From contig NZ_LT827021.1 of NCBI RefSeq assembly GCF_900169505.1, forward strand, positions 1,178,001 through 1,242,000: 64,000 nt of DNA. Reading direction: 5' to 3'. The notes beneath the pieces were generated by a model that did no database searches, was not told the DNA's origin, and saw nothing but the letters and a program-made list of their open reading frames with translations. The stretch is from Arabiibacter massiliensis (GTDB lineage: Bacteria; Actinomycetota; Coriobacteriia; Coriobacteriales; Eggerthellaceae). Position numbers and translations under genes: made by a program. This document shows, one piece after another, positions 35,424 through 44,168 of the stretch; position 1 is the first letter of the stretch, and every line of letters begins with the position of its first letter.

Positions 35424-38400
35424 ATGAGAAACGACTTCCCGCGCCGCCGCCTCACGCTTCTCGCCAGCGCGATAGCCGTCGCGCTCGCTGCTGCGCTGCC
35501 CCTCTCGACCGCCCTCGCCGAACCTGCGGCATCCGCGAAGCATCCCGCGGGCACCGTCGCGCAAACCGAGCGGGGGCCCGCGTTCGTCCCGTTCGACGGT
35601 GCGGCGTACAACCCGAACGCGGGCATCGCAACGTTCGCCGCGCCGCCGGAGAAGTACGACCTGCGCGATACGGGCGACGTCGCCGGCGTGAAGAACCAGG
35701 GGGTCTACAACGACTGCTGGGCGTTCGGCACGCTGTCGTCGCTTGAGTCGAACCTGCTCAAAACGGGCAAAGCCACAGGCGGCATCGACCTCGCCGAGCG
35801 GCATCTGGCCTGGTTCGCCTACCACGGCACCGATGACAGCGACGGCGAGAGCCTGTGGGCGGCCGGCGACACGTTCGTCACCAAGAGCGGCAAGGACGCC
35901 TACGCGCAAGGCGGCACGCGGGACAAGGCCGCGGCCACGCTCATGCGCGGGTACGGCGCCGTCGAGGAGGCGGCCGCTCCTCATCAGGCCGAAGCGGGCA
36001 TGGGCGGCCTGGACGACAGCCTGCGCACGCGCTCGGACATCCGGGCCCAAAACGTCTATTACCTGCCCGAGGTCAACGTCTTCACCTACAACGAGGCGAC
36101 CGGAGGCTACGACCACGCGCGCGACGCCTCCGCCGTCGACGCCGTCAAGACCGCCATCATGGAGCACGGCGCGGTGGACGCGGCGTACTTCTCCTTAAGC
36201 CAAGGCGACGAGTCATCCCTCTTCTGGAACCACGAGAACAATGCCTACTATTGCGCATACCCGTACAGACCGCACCAAACCGCCGCGCAGGTGTCGAACC
36301 ACCAGGTGACCATCGTCGGATGGGACGACGGCTTCGAGAAGGAGAAGTTCCCGGCAGTGTTCTCCGCCCCTGCAGGCGACGGCGCATGGATCGTCAAGAA
36401 CAGCTGGGGCGAGGATTGGGGCGACGGGGGCTGCTTCTACCTGTCCTACTACGACACCACCCTGTGCGACCTCACGTCCTACGTGGCCGAGGACGCGACG
36501 TACGCGACGGGCGGCGCCGAGCACGCCTACGACGGCATCTACCAGTACGACGGCGCGGGCATGGGCGACGGATGGTGGTACAGCGACACGGCCATGCGGT
36601 TCGCCAACGTGTTCGAAGCGCGCGGCAACGAGCGCGTGAGCGCAGTGGGCGCCCTCGTGAACGAGGCGGGCAGCACCATCGACGTGGCCGTGTACAAGAA
36701 CCCTTCGTCCGTCGTCCCCAATACGGGAAGGCTCGACCCTGCCAGCGGCGAGCTCATGTGGAGCACATCCCAGACCCTGGACTACGCGGGGTATCGCACC
36801 TTCGAGCTAGGCGATGCGGCGTTCGAGGTGGAGCCGGGCGACACGTTCTCAATCGTGTCCACCGTTCGGTTTGCGGATGGCGCGTACCAGATATCCGCCG
36901 AGTGCGACGACGGCTCGTACGAACTTGCAGACACAGCGTGCGAACCTGGCCAAAGCTATTACGCCGACGCAGCCACCGGCATCGACACCTGGTACGACCT
37001 CGCCCTCGACGACATGGGCGACGAGGGCGACAGCTACAACTTCTGGTTCAACAACGCCACGCTGAAGGCCTACACCGTTCAGGCGCCGCAGCCCTTCGCC
37101 ATCCTGCACACCAACGACGTGCACTGCGGCGTGGACGAGGCCTTCGACAAGGAGACCGGCGAGGCGACGAGCATCGGCTACGCCGGGGTGGCCGCGGCCA
37201 AGAAGGAGGCCGAGGCTGCGTTCGGCGCGGGCAACGTGGCGCTCGTGGACGCGGGCGACGCCGTGCAGGGCAAGCCCATCGGCACGCTGTCGAAAGGCGA
37301 GCACCTAGTGGACATCATGAACCAGGTAGGCTACGACGTGGCCGCGCCCGGCAACCACGAGTTCGACTACGGCATGGACCGGCTGCGCTTCCTCGCAGGC
37401 AAGGCGAACGCGACGTACACGTCGTGCAACTTCGACAACCTGGCGACCGGCGCGACCGAGTTCGCCCCTTACGTGATGGAGTCCTACGGGCCCACGAAGG
37501 TGGCCTACGTGGGCATCACCACGCCCGAAACTCTGACGGCTTCCAACCCCGCCCACTTCAAGGACGCGGACGGCAACTTGGTCTACGGCTTCTGCCAGGA
37601 CGAGACGGGGCGCGCGCTCTACGGCCGCGTGCAGCAAACCGTGGACGACGCGCGCGCCGCCGGGGCCGACTACGTGGTGGCCCTCGCCCACCTGGGCGAG
37701 AAGGGCGTCGCGGCGCAGTGGCGCGCGAGCGCGGTGATCGCGAACACCTCCGGCATCGACGTCGTCATCGACGGCCATTCGCACGAGCGCTACGAAAAGC
37801 GCGTTGCGAACGCGAACGGCGAGGAGGTGATGCTCGCCCAGACCGGCACGCAGCTGCAAACCTACGGGAAGATCGTGATCGATCCCGTGTCCGACACCGT
37901 GACGGCCGAGCTCGTGAAGCCGCCGGCCGCGCAGGACGCGGGCACCGCCGCCTTCATCCAGGGCATCGAGGACGAGCTGGCCAAAACGCTCGACGTGGTG
38001 GCGGCGCGCAGCGAGGTGAGGCTGCGCGCCCTTGAAGACGACGGGTTCACCTGGGCCGTGCGCACGCGCGAGACGAACCTGGGCGACCTCGTGGCCGACT
38101 CCTTCCGCGCGGCGCTCGGGGCCGACATCGGGCTGATAAACGGCGGGGGCATCCGCTCGGACGTGGCTCCCGGCGACATCACGTACGGCGATGCCATCGC
38201 GGTGCTGCCGTTCGCCAACGCGCTCTGCATGGTGGAGGCCAGCGGACAGGCCGTGCTCGACGCGCTCGAGATGGGCGTGCGCAACCTGCCCGAGCCGAGC
38301 GGCTCCTTCCTGCAGACCTCGGGCCTCTCCTTCGAGGTGCGCACCGATATCCCCTCGCCGGTGAAGCTGGATGCGCAGGGCGCTTTCGCAGGCGTCGAAG

Positions 38401-38858
38401 GGCCGCGTCGTGTGCAGAACGTGCTGACGAACGGGCATCCGCTTGATCCGGACGCCACCTACCGCGTCGCGTCCATCACGTACCTGCTGCGCGACGGCGG
38501 CGACGGCCTCTCGATGTTCAAGGACGCGAAGGTGCTGGTGGCGGAGCAGGGGCTCGACTACGAGGCGCTCATCTCGTACCTGCAAGGCGAGCTGGGCGGC
38601 GTCGTGGCCGCGGATTCCGCCTACGCGAACGAGAACGGCGCGGGTCGCATTGTGGTGAAGAGCGGGCCGGATCCCGCGCCGCAGCCGCAACCCGAGGCTG
38701 AGCCGGGCGGCAAAGCGCTCGCCCCCACCGGCGACCCCACGGCCCCCGCCGCCGCAGCCGCCGGCGCGCTCGCCCTCTGCGCCCTCGCCGCCCTCGTCGT
38801 CAACGGGCGACCAAGGCACCCCATCGTCGAGAGAATCCGCCAACGAACGGCAAAGTGA
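35424..38858 (+). CDS. Surface fusion: papain-like protease plus 5'-nucleotidase, LPXTG-like anchor
   Basis: An 1144-residue exported protein. A signal peptide covers 1-32 (ends LSTALAEPA). Residues 78-355 are a C1 peptidase: Gln92 and Cys98 in VKNQGVYNDCWAFGTLSS, His293 in SNHQVTIVGWDDG, Asn326 in WIVKNSWGEDWGDGG. A beta-rich lectin-like region follows to about 550. Residues 553-1080 are a 5'-nucleotidase: FAILHTNDVHCGV, VDAGDAVQG, APGNHEFDYGMDRL, VIDGHSHERYE, and the C-terminal NGGGIRSDVAPGDITYGD. The end has LAPTG, a hydrophobic helix and a basic tail, a sortase-type sorting signal with Ala in place of Pro. It probably degrades peptides and nucleotides at the cell surface. No partner genes adjoin it. 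Confidence 0.85.
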   Translation: MRNDFPRRRLTLLASAIAVALAAALPLSTALAEPAASAKHPAGTVAQTERGPAFVPFDGAAYNPNAGIATFAAPPEKYDLRDTGDVAGVKNQGVYNDCWAFGTLSSLESNLLKTGKATGGIDLAERHLAWFAYHGTDDSDGESLWAAGDTFVTKSGKDAYAQGGTRDKAAATLMRGYGAVEEAAAPHQAEAGMGGLDDSLRTRSDIRAQNVYYLPEVNVFTYNEATGGYDHARDASAVDAVKTAIMEHGAVDAAYFSLSQGDESSLFWNHENNAYYCAYPYRPHQTAAQVSNHQVTIVGWDDGFEKEKFPAVFSAPAGDGAWIVKNSWGEDWGDGGCFYLSYYDTTLCDLTSYVAEDATYATGGAEHAYDGIYQYDGAGMGDGWWYSDTAMRFANVFEARGNERVSAVGALVNEAGSTIDVAVYKNPSSVVPNTGRLDPASGELMWSTSQTLDYAGYRTFELGDAAFEVEPGDTFSIVSTVRFADGAYQISAECDDGSYELADTACEPGQSYYADAATGIDTWYDLALDDMGDEGDSYNFWFNNATLKAYTVQAPQPFAILHTNDVHCGVDEAFDKETGEATSIGYAGVAAAKKEAEAAFGAGNVALVDAGDAVQGKPIGTLSKGEHLVDIMNQVGYDVAAPGNHEFDYGMDRLRFLAGKANATYTSCNFDNLATGATEFAPYVMESYGPTKVAYVGITTPETLTASNPAHFKDADGNLVYGFCQDETGRALYGRVQQTVDDARAAGADYVVALAHLGEKGVAAQWRASAVIANTSGIDVVIDGHSHERYEKRVANANGEEVMLAQTGTQLQTYGKIVIDPVSDTVTAELVKPPAAQDAGTAAFIQGIEDELAKTLDVVAARSEVRLRALEDDGFTWAVRTRETNLGDLVADSFRAALGADIGLINGGGIRSDVAPGDITYGDAIAVLPFANALCMVEASGQAVLDALEMGVRNLPEPSGSFLQTSGLSFEVRTDIPSPVKLDAQGAFAGVEGPRRVQNVLTNGHPLDPDATYRVASITYLLRDGGDGLSMFKDAKVLVAEQGLDYEALISYLQGELGGVVAADSAYANENGAGRIVVKSGPDPAPQPQPEAEPGGKALAPTGDPTAPAAAAAGALALCALAALVVNGRPRHPIVERIRQRTAK

Positions 38859-38883
38859 CCGCTAGCGACCAAAGTTAATCTGA

Positions 38884-38918
38884 TTGACTACTATACTCCC
38901 AAAGGAGTATAGTAGTCA
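38884..38918 (+). promoter_or_regulatory. Promoter/operator of the DUF3990 toxin-antitoxin pair
   Basis: TGACTACTATACTCC (38885-38899) is repeated perfectly in inverted orientation at 38904-38918 around CAAA. TTGACT (38884-38889), 18 bp and TATAGT (38908-38913) form a promoter that the palindrome spans, and GAAAGGAGG follows at once. This layout fits self-repression by the XRE antitoxin. It could also serve as a terminator of the upstream gene. Confidence 0.7.
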
Positions 38919-38940
38919 CAGAAAGGAGGCCTCGAAAACC

Positions 38941-39618
38941 ATGCTCAAACGCATCTATCACGGGTCGTCGAATATCATCGAGCAACCGCTTTACGGTTAC
39001 GGAAAAGCCTACAATGACTACGGCCTGGGCTTCTACTGCACCGAGAGCCTGGAGATGGCAAAGGAATGGGGCGTCAGCCGCGACAAGGACGGCTATGCGA
39101 ACAAGTACGAGATCGAGTGCGACGGGCTTGCCATCCTCGACCTGAACGACGATTCGCTTTGCATCCTCCATTGGCTCGCCGTGCTGCTGGAGAATCGCGA
39201 GTTCGACATGCCGGCAGGGCTTGCGCTCGAGGCTAAGGAGTACCTCTTGTCCAACTTCAGCGTCGATTACGCCTCGCACGACATCATCGTCGGCTATCGA
39301 GCCGACGACAGCTACTTCTCGTTCGCGCAGGATTTTCTCAACGGCACCATCTCGCTCAGGCAATTGGCGAATGCGCTGCGTTTGGGAAAGCTCGGGCAGC
39401 AGTTCGTGCTGAAAAGCGAGGAGGCGTTCAGAAGGATCCGCTTCCTCGGCTTTGAGGTTGCAAGGACGAGCGAATGGCTCGCGAGGAAGGAGCAGCGGGA
39501 CAAGGCCGCCCGCAGGGAGTATTTCGACGTGGAGCGAAACAGGCGGATGCGCGGCGATCTTTACATTCCCCAGATCATCGACGAGGAGATGAAAGCGGAT
39601 GATCCGCGCTTACGATAA
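38941..39618 (+). CDS. DUF3990 protein, probable ADP-ribosyltransferase-fold toxin
   Basis: A 225-residue protein beginning MLKRIYHGSSNIIEQPLYGY and continuing NDYGLGFYCTESLEMAKEWG, the DUF3990 signature. That family has been related to the ADP-ribosyltransferase fold. The neighbouring gene has an antitoxin-like HTH, and the 3' end overlaps it by 20 bp. Codon use is visibly less GC-rich than in the flanking genes, a sign of transfer. Toxin activity and target are inferred. Confidence 0.72.
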   Translation: MLKRIYHGSSNIIEQPLYGYGKAYNDYGLGFYCTESLEMAKEWGVSRDKDGYANKYEIECDGLAILDLNDDSLCILHWLAVLLENREFDMPAGLALEAKEYLLSNFSVDYASHDIIVGYRADDSYFSFAQDFLNGTISLRQLANALRLGKLGQQFVLKSEEAFRRIRFLGFEVARTSEWLARKEQRDKAARREYFDVERNRRMRGDLYIPQIIDEEMKADDPRLR

Positions 39619-40240
39619 ACTCTACTTGGAGAAAGCGCGGGCCGCGCTGGCCAGGATGCTCGACTTCGCCGTGAACGACCTCGGCTACGATCTCGCGCGG
39701 TTTTTCGACCTGTTCATCCGGTCCGACATGGCCAAGCGCTTCGAAGAAGGCGATTTCTCCGTCCTTGCCGGCAAATCGGGCGTGGAGATCGCCTACGAGG
39801 TCCTTGAGCAGGTGGAAGGGCGGGCGCAGCGCGTCAAGCCGACGTATTCGATGGAGCGCAGCGCAGAGTATTGGGCCGGCTGGGCGCTCGCCTATTACCA
39901 ATGGGAGACGGCGCTTCCGTTCGAAGACATCGTCGCCTACGTGCCGATCGTCGACATCAGGGCGCTGTACTCGCCCTACCACGAAATGGACATCCGGCAG
40001 TTCGTCGACAAGATGAACGAGATGCGCCGCGCCGCCAAACCGGACACCAACCTCAAGATGCGGCGCCGAAAGGCGGGGCTGAGCCAGAAGGAGCTCGCAG
40101 AGCTTTCGGGCGTGCCGAAGCGCACCATCCAGCAATACGAGCAGCGCCAGAAGGACATCAACAAGGCGCAGGTCGAATACGTGCTGATGCTGGCCAAGGC
40201 GCTCGCCTGCGAACCGGCGGATCTGATCGAGCACGCATAG
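39599..40240 (+). CDS. XRE-type antitoxin partner of the DUF3990 protein
   Basis: A 213-residue protein. The N-terminal half carries a DUF3791-like segment (LDFAVNDLGYDLARFFDLFI ... LAGKSGVEIAYEVL) and SAEYWAGWALAYYQWETALP. The C-terminal 70 residues are an HTH (LKMRRRKAGLSQKELAELSG, VPKRTIQQYEQRQKDINKA). This two-domain protein next to DUF3990 is a recurrent pair in Firmicutes and gut actinobacteria. It probably neutralises the toxin and represses the shared promoter. Confidence 0.72.
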   Translation: MIRAYDKLYLEKARAALARMLDFAVNDLGYDLARFFDLFIRSDMAKRFEEGDFSVLAGKSGVEIAYEVLEQVEGRAQRVKPTYSMERSAEYWAGWALAYYQWETALPFEDIVAYVPIVDIRALYSPYHEMDIRQFVDKMNEMRRAAKPDTNLKMRRRKAGLSQKELAELSGVPKRTIQQYEQRQKDINKAQVEYVLMLAKALACEPADLIEHA

Positions 40241-40251
40241 GATATCAACTC

Positions 40252-40329
40252 GCGCAGCCGCAGACGCTCGGTCTCGAGGACCGCCCTGCCGCCGGGCGTG
40301 TCAGAGCCCGCGGGTACGGCGGGCCTCAT
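40252..40329 (-). pseudogene. 5' remnant of a GNAT acetyltransferase gene
   Basis: The minus-strand frame from the ATG at 40329 reads MRPAVPAGSDTPGGRAVLE and then TERLRLREL. That is the standard opening of GNAT acetyltransferases (VLETERLRLREL). At about 40252, twelve bases beyond the antitoxin stop, it runs into toxin-antitoxin DNA and loses all GNAT character. It overlaps the end of larE. I take it as a gene cut by arrival of the TA module; the rest was not found in the window. Confidence 0.45.
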
Positions 40330-40918
40330 CGAGCGACGCCTCGGTGATGGGCTCGCCTTCGGGCACCTTCGTGGCCAGGCAGGAGAAGCTGGGCTTGTCG
40401 GCCGTCGGCGCGCCGAGCGCGCGGGAGGCGGCGCGCACCTCGTCCTTCGTCATGCCGGCGCGGCGCAAGGGCGACACCACGCCGAGCTCCGCGAGCGCGC
40501 GGAAGCCGGGGCGGCGCGCAGGGTCGTCCGAGGCGTTCGTGCCGTCGGCCAGCACGTCGTAGCCGTCGCGCGCCATGCGCTCGAGGATGGTTCCGAAGAT
40601 GAAGCGCTTGCAGAGGTAGCAGCGCTCGGCCGGATTCGCGCAGATGGCGGCCTCGGCCAGCACGTCGGCCTCGATCACCTCGAACTCGGCACCGCAAGCC
40701 TCTACGACGCGCCGCGCGTCCTCTAGCTCGAAGGCGGGCTGGAACGCCGTGTCCACCATATACGCCTTCACGTCGCAGCCCGCCGCGACGGCGGCCGCCA
40801 GCAGGTACGACGAATCGCACCCGCCCGAGAACGCCACCGCCAGCCGCGGCGTGCGCGCGAAGAACTCCGCGAGCCCCTCCGCCCCCAGCTCCTGGCCGGG
40901 ACCTGTCTTTATCGTCAT
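40301..40918 (-). CDS. larE: LarE-like sulfur transferase, shortened
   Basis: A 205-residue PP-loop protein. SGGCDSSYLL (31-40) is the ATP-binding P-loop, and SFSCLATKVPEG contains Cys180 at the place of the sacrificial Cys used by LarE to build the nickel-pincer cofactor. CANPAERCYLCKRF and ADGTNASDDPARRPG also fit. Family members are typically about 270 residues; this one stops soon after the catalytic Cys and lacks the C-terminal 60 or so residues. The truncation lies beside the toxin-antitoxin insertion. It may be inactive. No other lar genes are in the window. Confidence 0.7.
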   Translation of the reverse strand: MTIKTGPGQELGAEGLAEFFARTPRLAVAFSGGCDSSYLLAAAVAAGCDVKAYMVDTAFQPAFELEDARRVVEACGAEFEVIEADVLAEAAICANPAERCYLCKRFIFGTILERMARDGYDVLADGTNASDDPARRPGFRALAELGVVSPLRRAGMTKDEVRAASRALGAPTADKPSFSCLATKVPEGEPITEASLDEARRTRGL

Positions 40919-40937
40919 CGAGCCCTCTCTTCCATTT

Positions 40938-41057
40938 GCCATCCTGAGCGGAGCGCGCAGCGCGGAGTCGAAGGATCCCAGGCGGCGCCAGCTGGAAGGC
41001 TTCCTGTTAGCACCGCACAGGATCCAACGAACACGCTTCGCTCGCTCAGGATGACAA
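40938..41057. repeat. Family A repeat (inverted pair), copy A4
   Basis: GCCATCCTGAGCGGAGCGCG starts the left unit; the right unit ends CGCTTCGCTCGCTCAGGATG. It fills the spacer between larE and the aldo/keto reductase gene. Confidence 0.85.
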
Positions 41058-41069
41058 CCCGCGTCGTCC

Positions 41070-42188
41070 CTACTCGAACAGCTCGGCGGCGCGCGCGAGC
41101 TCCTTCACGATCTCGATGTGCTGGGGGCACACGTTCTCGCAGGCGCCGCAGGCGATGCACGACGACGCGGGGCCGTCCTCGGCGTTCCAGTCGTAGTTCT
41201 CCTGCGCGCGATGCTCGTCGCGATAGAGCGCGAGGATGTTGAGCGACGCGAGCGCGGCGGGGATGCGCACGCCCTGCGGACACGACTTCAGGCAGTAGCG
41301 GCAATCGGTGCACGGCACCGTAGGCATGCCGTCGAGGATGGCGCGCACGCGGGCGAGCGCGTCCAGCTCGGCGTCCGACAGCGGCGCGAAGCCCTCGCCC
41401 ATGATGGACACGTTCTCGCGCACCTGGTCAGGCATCGACATGCCCGAGAGCACGGTGAGCACGCCCGGCAGCGACGCGGCGAACCGCAGCGCCCACGAGG
41501 GCAGCGACTGGCTCGGATCAGCCTCGCGCAGGACGGCTGCGGCCTCGTCGGGCAGCTTCACCAGCGAGCCGCCCTTGATGGGCTCCATGATGACCACCGG
41601 CAGCCCGTGAGCGCGCGCCACCTCGTAGCACTTGCGCGACTCGACCACCTCGCTCTCCCAGTCGGCGTAGTTGATCTGCAGCTGCACGAAGTCGACCTCG
41701 GGGTGACGCGCGAGCGCCTCCTCGAGCGCGTCGGCCTTGTCGTGGATGGAGAAGCCGAAGTTGCGGATGAGGCCCTCCTCCTTCTTGCGCAGCGCGAACT
41801 CCCACAGGCCGTACTCCTCGAACGGCGCGGTGAGGTCCTCGCCCAGGTTGTGCAGCAGGTAGTAGTCGAAGTAGCCCGCGCCCGTCTGCTCGAGCGACGT
41901 GTCGAACATGGCGCGCGCCTCGTCGGCGTCCTTCGCCATCCACGCCGGCAGCTTCGTGGCGATCTGAAACGACTCGCGCGGGTAGCGGTCGACGAGCGCC
42001 GCCTTGAGCGCGGCCTCCGAGCGGCACCCGTGATAGCCGCGCGCCGTGTCGAAGTACGTGAAGCCCGCGTCCATGAACAGGTCGACCATCTCTTTCACCT
42101 GGTCGAGGTCGATCTCCTTGGAGCCATCCGCCGCCTCGACCTCCGGCAAGCGCATGAACCCGAAGCCGAGCCTTCCGATCTTGTCCAC
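41070..42188 (-). CDS. Aldo/keto reductase with two C-terminal 4Fe-4S motifs
   Basis: A 372-residue protein. The AKR barrel shows IGRLGFGFMRLPE, YFDTARGYHG with the Asp/Tyr of the active site, IATKLP with the Lys and GFSIHD. The C-terminus carries CTDCRYCLKSCPQGV and CIACGACENVCPQHIEI, a ferredoxin-like pair. This fused form is common in anaerobes and may take electrons from ferredoxin rather than only NADPH. I chose the GTG at 42188, with AAGGGGGAC just upstream, over a much longer frame. The substrate is unknown. Confidence 0.87.
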   Translation of the reverse strand: MDKIGRLGFGFMRLPEVEAADGSKEIDLDQVKEMVDLFMDAGFTYFDTARGYHGCRSEAALKAALVDRYPRESFQIATKLPAWMAKDADEARAMFDTSLEQTGAGYFDYYLLHNLGEDLTAPFEEYGLWEFALRKKEEGLIRNFGFSIHDKADALEEALARHPEVDFVQLQINYADWESEVVESRKCYEVARAHGLPVVIMEPIKGGSLVKLPDEAAAVLREADPSQSLPSWALRFAASLPGVLTVLSGMSMPDQVRENVSIMGEGFAPLSDAELDALARVRAILDGMPTVPCTDCRYCLKSCPQGVRIPAALASLNILALYRDEHRAQENYDWNAEDGPASSCIACGACENVCPQHIEIVKELARAAELFE

Positions 42189-42363
42189 CTTGTCCCCCTT
42201 CGCCCTTCGACTCTTCCTGCCTCCCATTATCGCGAAAACGCCGCTGCGCGCAATGCGCTCTGCGGAAAACGCGCTGCCGGAAGGGCCTCGCAGGTGCGAT
42301 AATAGGCGCAGACCGCCCGGGCTGGCGCCGGGCTCGGACACGTTTCGAGAGAAGGGATCTGCC

Positions 42364-43290
42364 ATGCTGCACGAAATCCGCTTTCCGTCGTCGAACGACC
42401 GAGACCAGGTGACGGGGTGGATTTACGTCCCCGCCTGCGAGCCCGAGGGCGTGGTGCAGCTCATCCACGGCTTCGGCGAGCACTCCCGCCGCTACTTCCA
42501 TATGATCGTGGCGCTCATGGACGCCGGCTTCATCGTGGCGGCCGACGACCACGTGGGCCACGGCGCCACGGCCATCGCGAACGACACCTGGGGAGACTGG
42601 GGCGACGCGGGGCCGCATACCATGATGGAGGACGAGAAGCGGTTCAAGGATCTTGTGTGCGAGAAGTACCCCGGCCTGTCCTACTTCCTGTTCGGCCATT
42701 CGATGGGCTCGATGATCGCGCGCGACTTCAGCGCGAAGTACGGCGACGAGCTGACCGGCGCCGTGTACTGCGGCACCACCGGCATCTTCAAGAACACCGC
42801 CGAGGTGCGCGCGAAGCTGGACGAGGCCATCGCTGCCGGCAAGGGCCACGAGAGCGACCCGGCCTTCGTGGGCGAGCTGATGGGCTGGATGTTCGCCCGC
42901 TGCGAGGAGGGCGCCGCGCTGGGCAACGAGTGGATCTGCCACGACCCGTACGTGCAGAAGGACCACGCGGAGGACCCCTTCGACGCGTTCACCCACCCCA
43001 CGCACAACGTGAGCCTGCGCGACTTCATCGACATGATGCTGGTCATCGAGGGCCCCGAATGGGCCGAGAAGGTACCCGCCGACCTGCCCGTGCTCTGCAT
43101 CGCCGGCGACCAGGACCCCGTGGGCAACTACGGCGAGGGCGTGTATGCGTGCGCGAACTGGCTCGCCGACACGGGACATGAGGTCACGACGAAGCTCTAC
43201 CCCGGCTACCGCCACGAGATCCACAACTACGACGACCTCAAGTTCGAGGTAGAGGAGGACCTCATCAGCTGGCTGCTGATGCACCTGTAA
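42364..43290 (+). CDS. Alpha/beta hydrolase (monoacylglycerol lipase-like)
   Basis: A 308-residue serine hydrolase of the Hydrolase_4 group. QLIHGFGEHSRRY is the oxyanion loop, FGHSMGSMIA the nucleophile elbow, AGDQDPVGNYG the acid and GYRHEIHNY the His. There is no signal peptide. It stands alone between convergent neighbours; lipid or ester cleavage is a family inference. Confidence 0.8.
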   Translation: MLHEIRFPSSNDRDQVTGWIYVPACEPEGVVQLIHGFGEHSRRYFHMIVALMDAGFIVAADDHVGHGATAIANDTWGDWGDAGPHTMMEDEKRFKDLVCEKYPGLSYFLFGHSMGSMIARDFSAKYGDELTGAVYCGTTGIFKNTAEVRAKLDEAIAAGKGHESDPAFVGELMGWMFARCEEGAALGNEWICHDPYVQKDHAEDPFDAFTHPTHNVSLRDFIDMMLVIEGPEWAEKVPADLPVLCIAGDQDPVGNYGEGVYACANWLADTGHEVTTKLYPGYRHEIHNYDDLKFEVEEDLISWLLMHL

Positions 43291-43383
43291 GCGACATGAC
43301 GCGCGAAGGCCCCGCCCCGATCCGCGGGGGCTTCGCTTCAACAGGAACACGCGGCAGCGTGCACGAAAACGAAGGCGCTGAGC

Positions 43384-43529
43384 ACAAAACATGCCCTCGT
43401 GCGAAACCTAGCGGGCCCCTGGAAGACCTCGCGGCTTCCCGACGGACAAGAGAGCCCGCGTTTGCCCAGGTCGTGAAACTCTCGCTGAAAGAATCCTCGT
43501 CGAAGCGTTCGCACGAGGGCATGTTTTGT
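43384..43529. repeat. Family D inverted-repeat element D2
   Basis: Perfect 22-bp arms at 43384-43405 (ACAAAACATGCCCTCGTGCG, then AA) and 43508-43529 enclose 102 bp. The interior holds GCGTTTGCCCAGGTC (43458-43472), the inverse of the D3 box, at the same offset from the arm as in D3. It lies between two convergent genes. Confidence 0.8.
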
Positions 43530-43569
43530 ATCGCCGAAGCAGATTCGCGTGCGAAAGCTCGTCCTCGGG

Positions 43570-44061
43570 CTACGCGCGCTCGGCGTAGATGTCGGCATTC
43601 ACGTGCCAGGTGCCGTCGTCGCGCACGTTGACGTTCTGCCAATGGAAGCGGTCGTCCTCGATGGAGACGAACACCCACTTATGCCGCTCGTCGGCGAGAT
43701 TCGTGAGGACGACCATGTCGCCCTCCTTGCGCGCCTCAAGCCGGAATATCTTCCCCGCAAAGCCGTAGGCGACGTCCCATGCGCGCGTGTCCGAGTTGAA
43801 GATGCGCAGGGACGTGCCGTACTCGGTGAGGGGATGCGGCGTCTCCGTCCGCGCGTCGCGAGCGGGCAGGATGATCACGTCCTGGATGCCCATGCCCTCG
43901 AGCACCCGTTCGAAGATCCACTCCCCCTCGACCGATGAGCCCAGGTTGCGGTCGAAGTAGTCGAGCCTCCAACTGCCGACGAGCCTCCCGAACCAGTCGT
44001 GCTCCTCCGGCAGCTCCGGACTCCTACCGTCGCTCACCAACGCCTGGACGAAGTCGTTCAT
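43570..44061 (-). CDS. Small beta-barrel-like hypothetical protein
   Basis: A 163-residue protein, soluble, with a short helix and then alternating strands (LVGSWRLDYFDRNLG, VEGEWIFERVLEG, VAYGFAGKIFRLEARKEGD, ERHKWVFVSIEDDRFHWQNV). The pattern resembles calycin/DUF1579-type barrels that bind small ligands, but I do not recognise a specific family. GGAGGGGG precedes the ATG at 44061. Confidence 0.6.
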   Translation of the reverse strand: MNDFVQALVSDGRSPELPEEHDWFGRLVGSWRLDYFDRNLGSSVEGEWIFERVLEGMGIQDVIILPARDARTETPHPLTEYGTSLRIFNSDTRAWDVAYGFAGKIFRLEARKEGDMVVLTNLADERHKWVFVSIEDDRFHWQNVNVRDDGTWHVNADIYAERA

Positions 44062-44168
44062 TCGAATCCCCCTCCAAGACCGAAAACAAAGAAAGCGCCG
44101 GAGGTAGGTGAAATACTCACCGTTCCAGCGCTTACTCATCAGAAACCTTACCACATTCAACGGAGTTC

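Noticed and set aside
44045..44075. tRNA T-arm-like TTCGAATCCCCC
   Set aside because: No acceptor or anticodon arms can be drawn around it. It is the ribosome-binding region of the gene starting at 44061.
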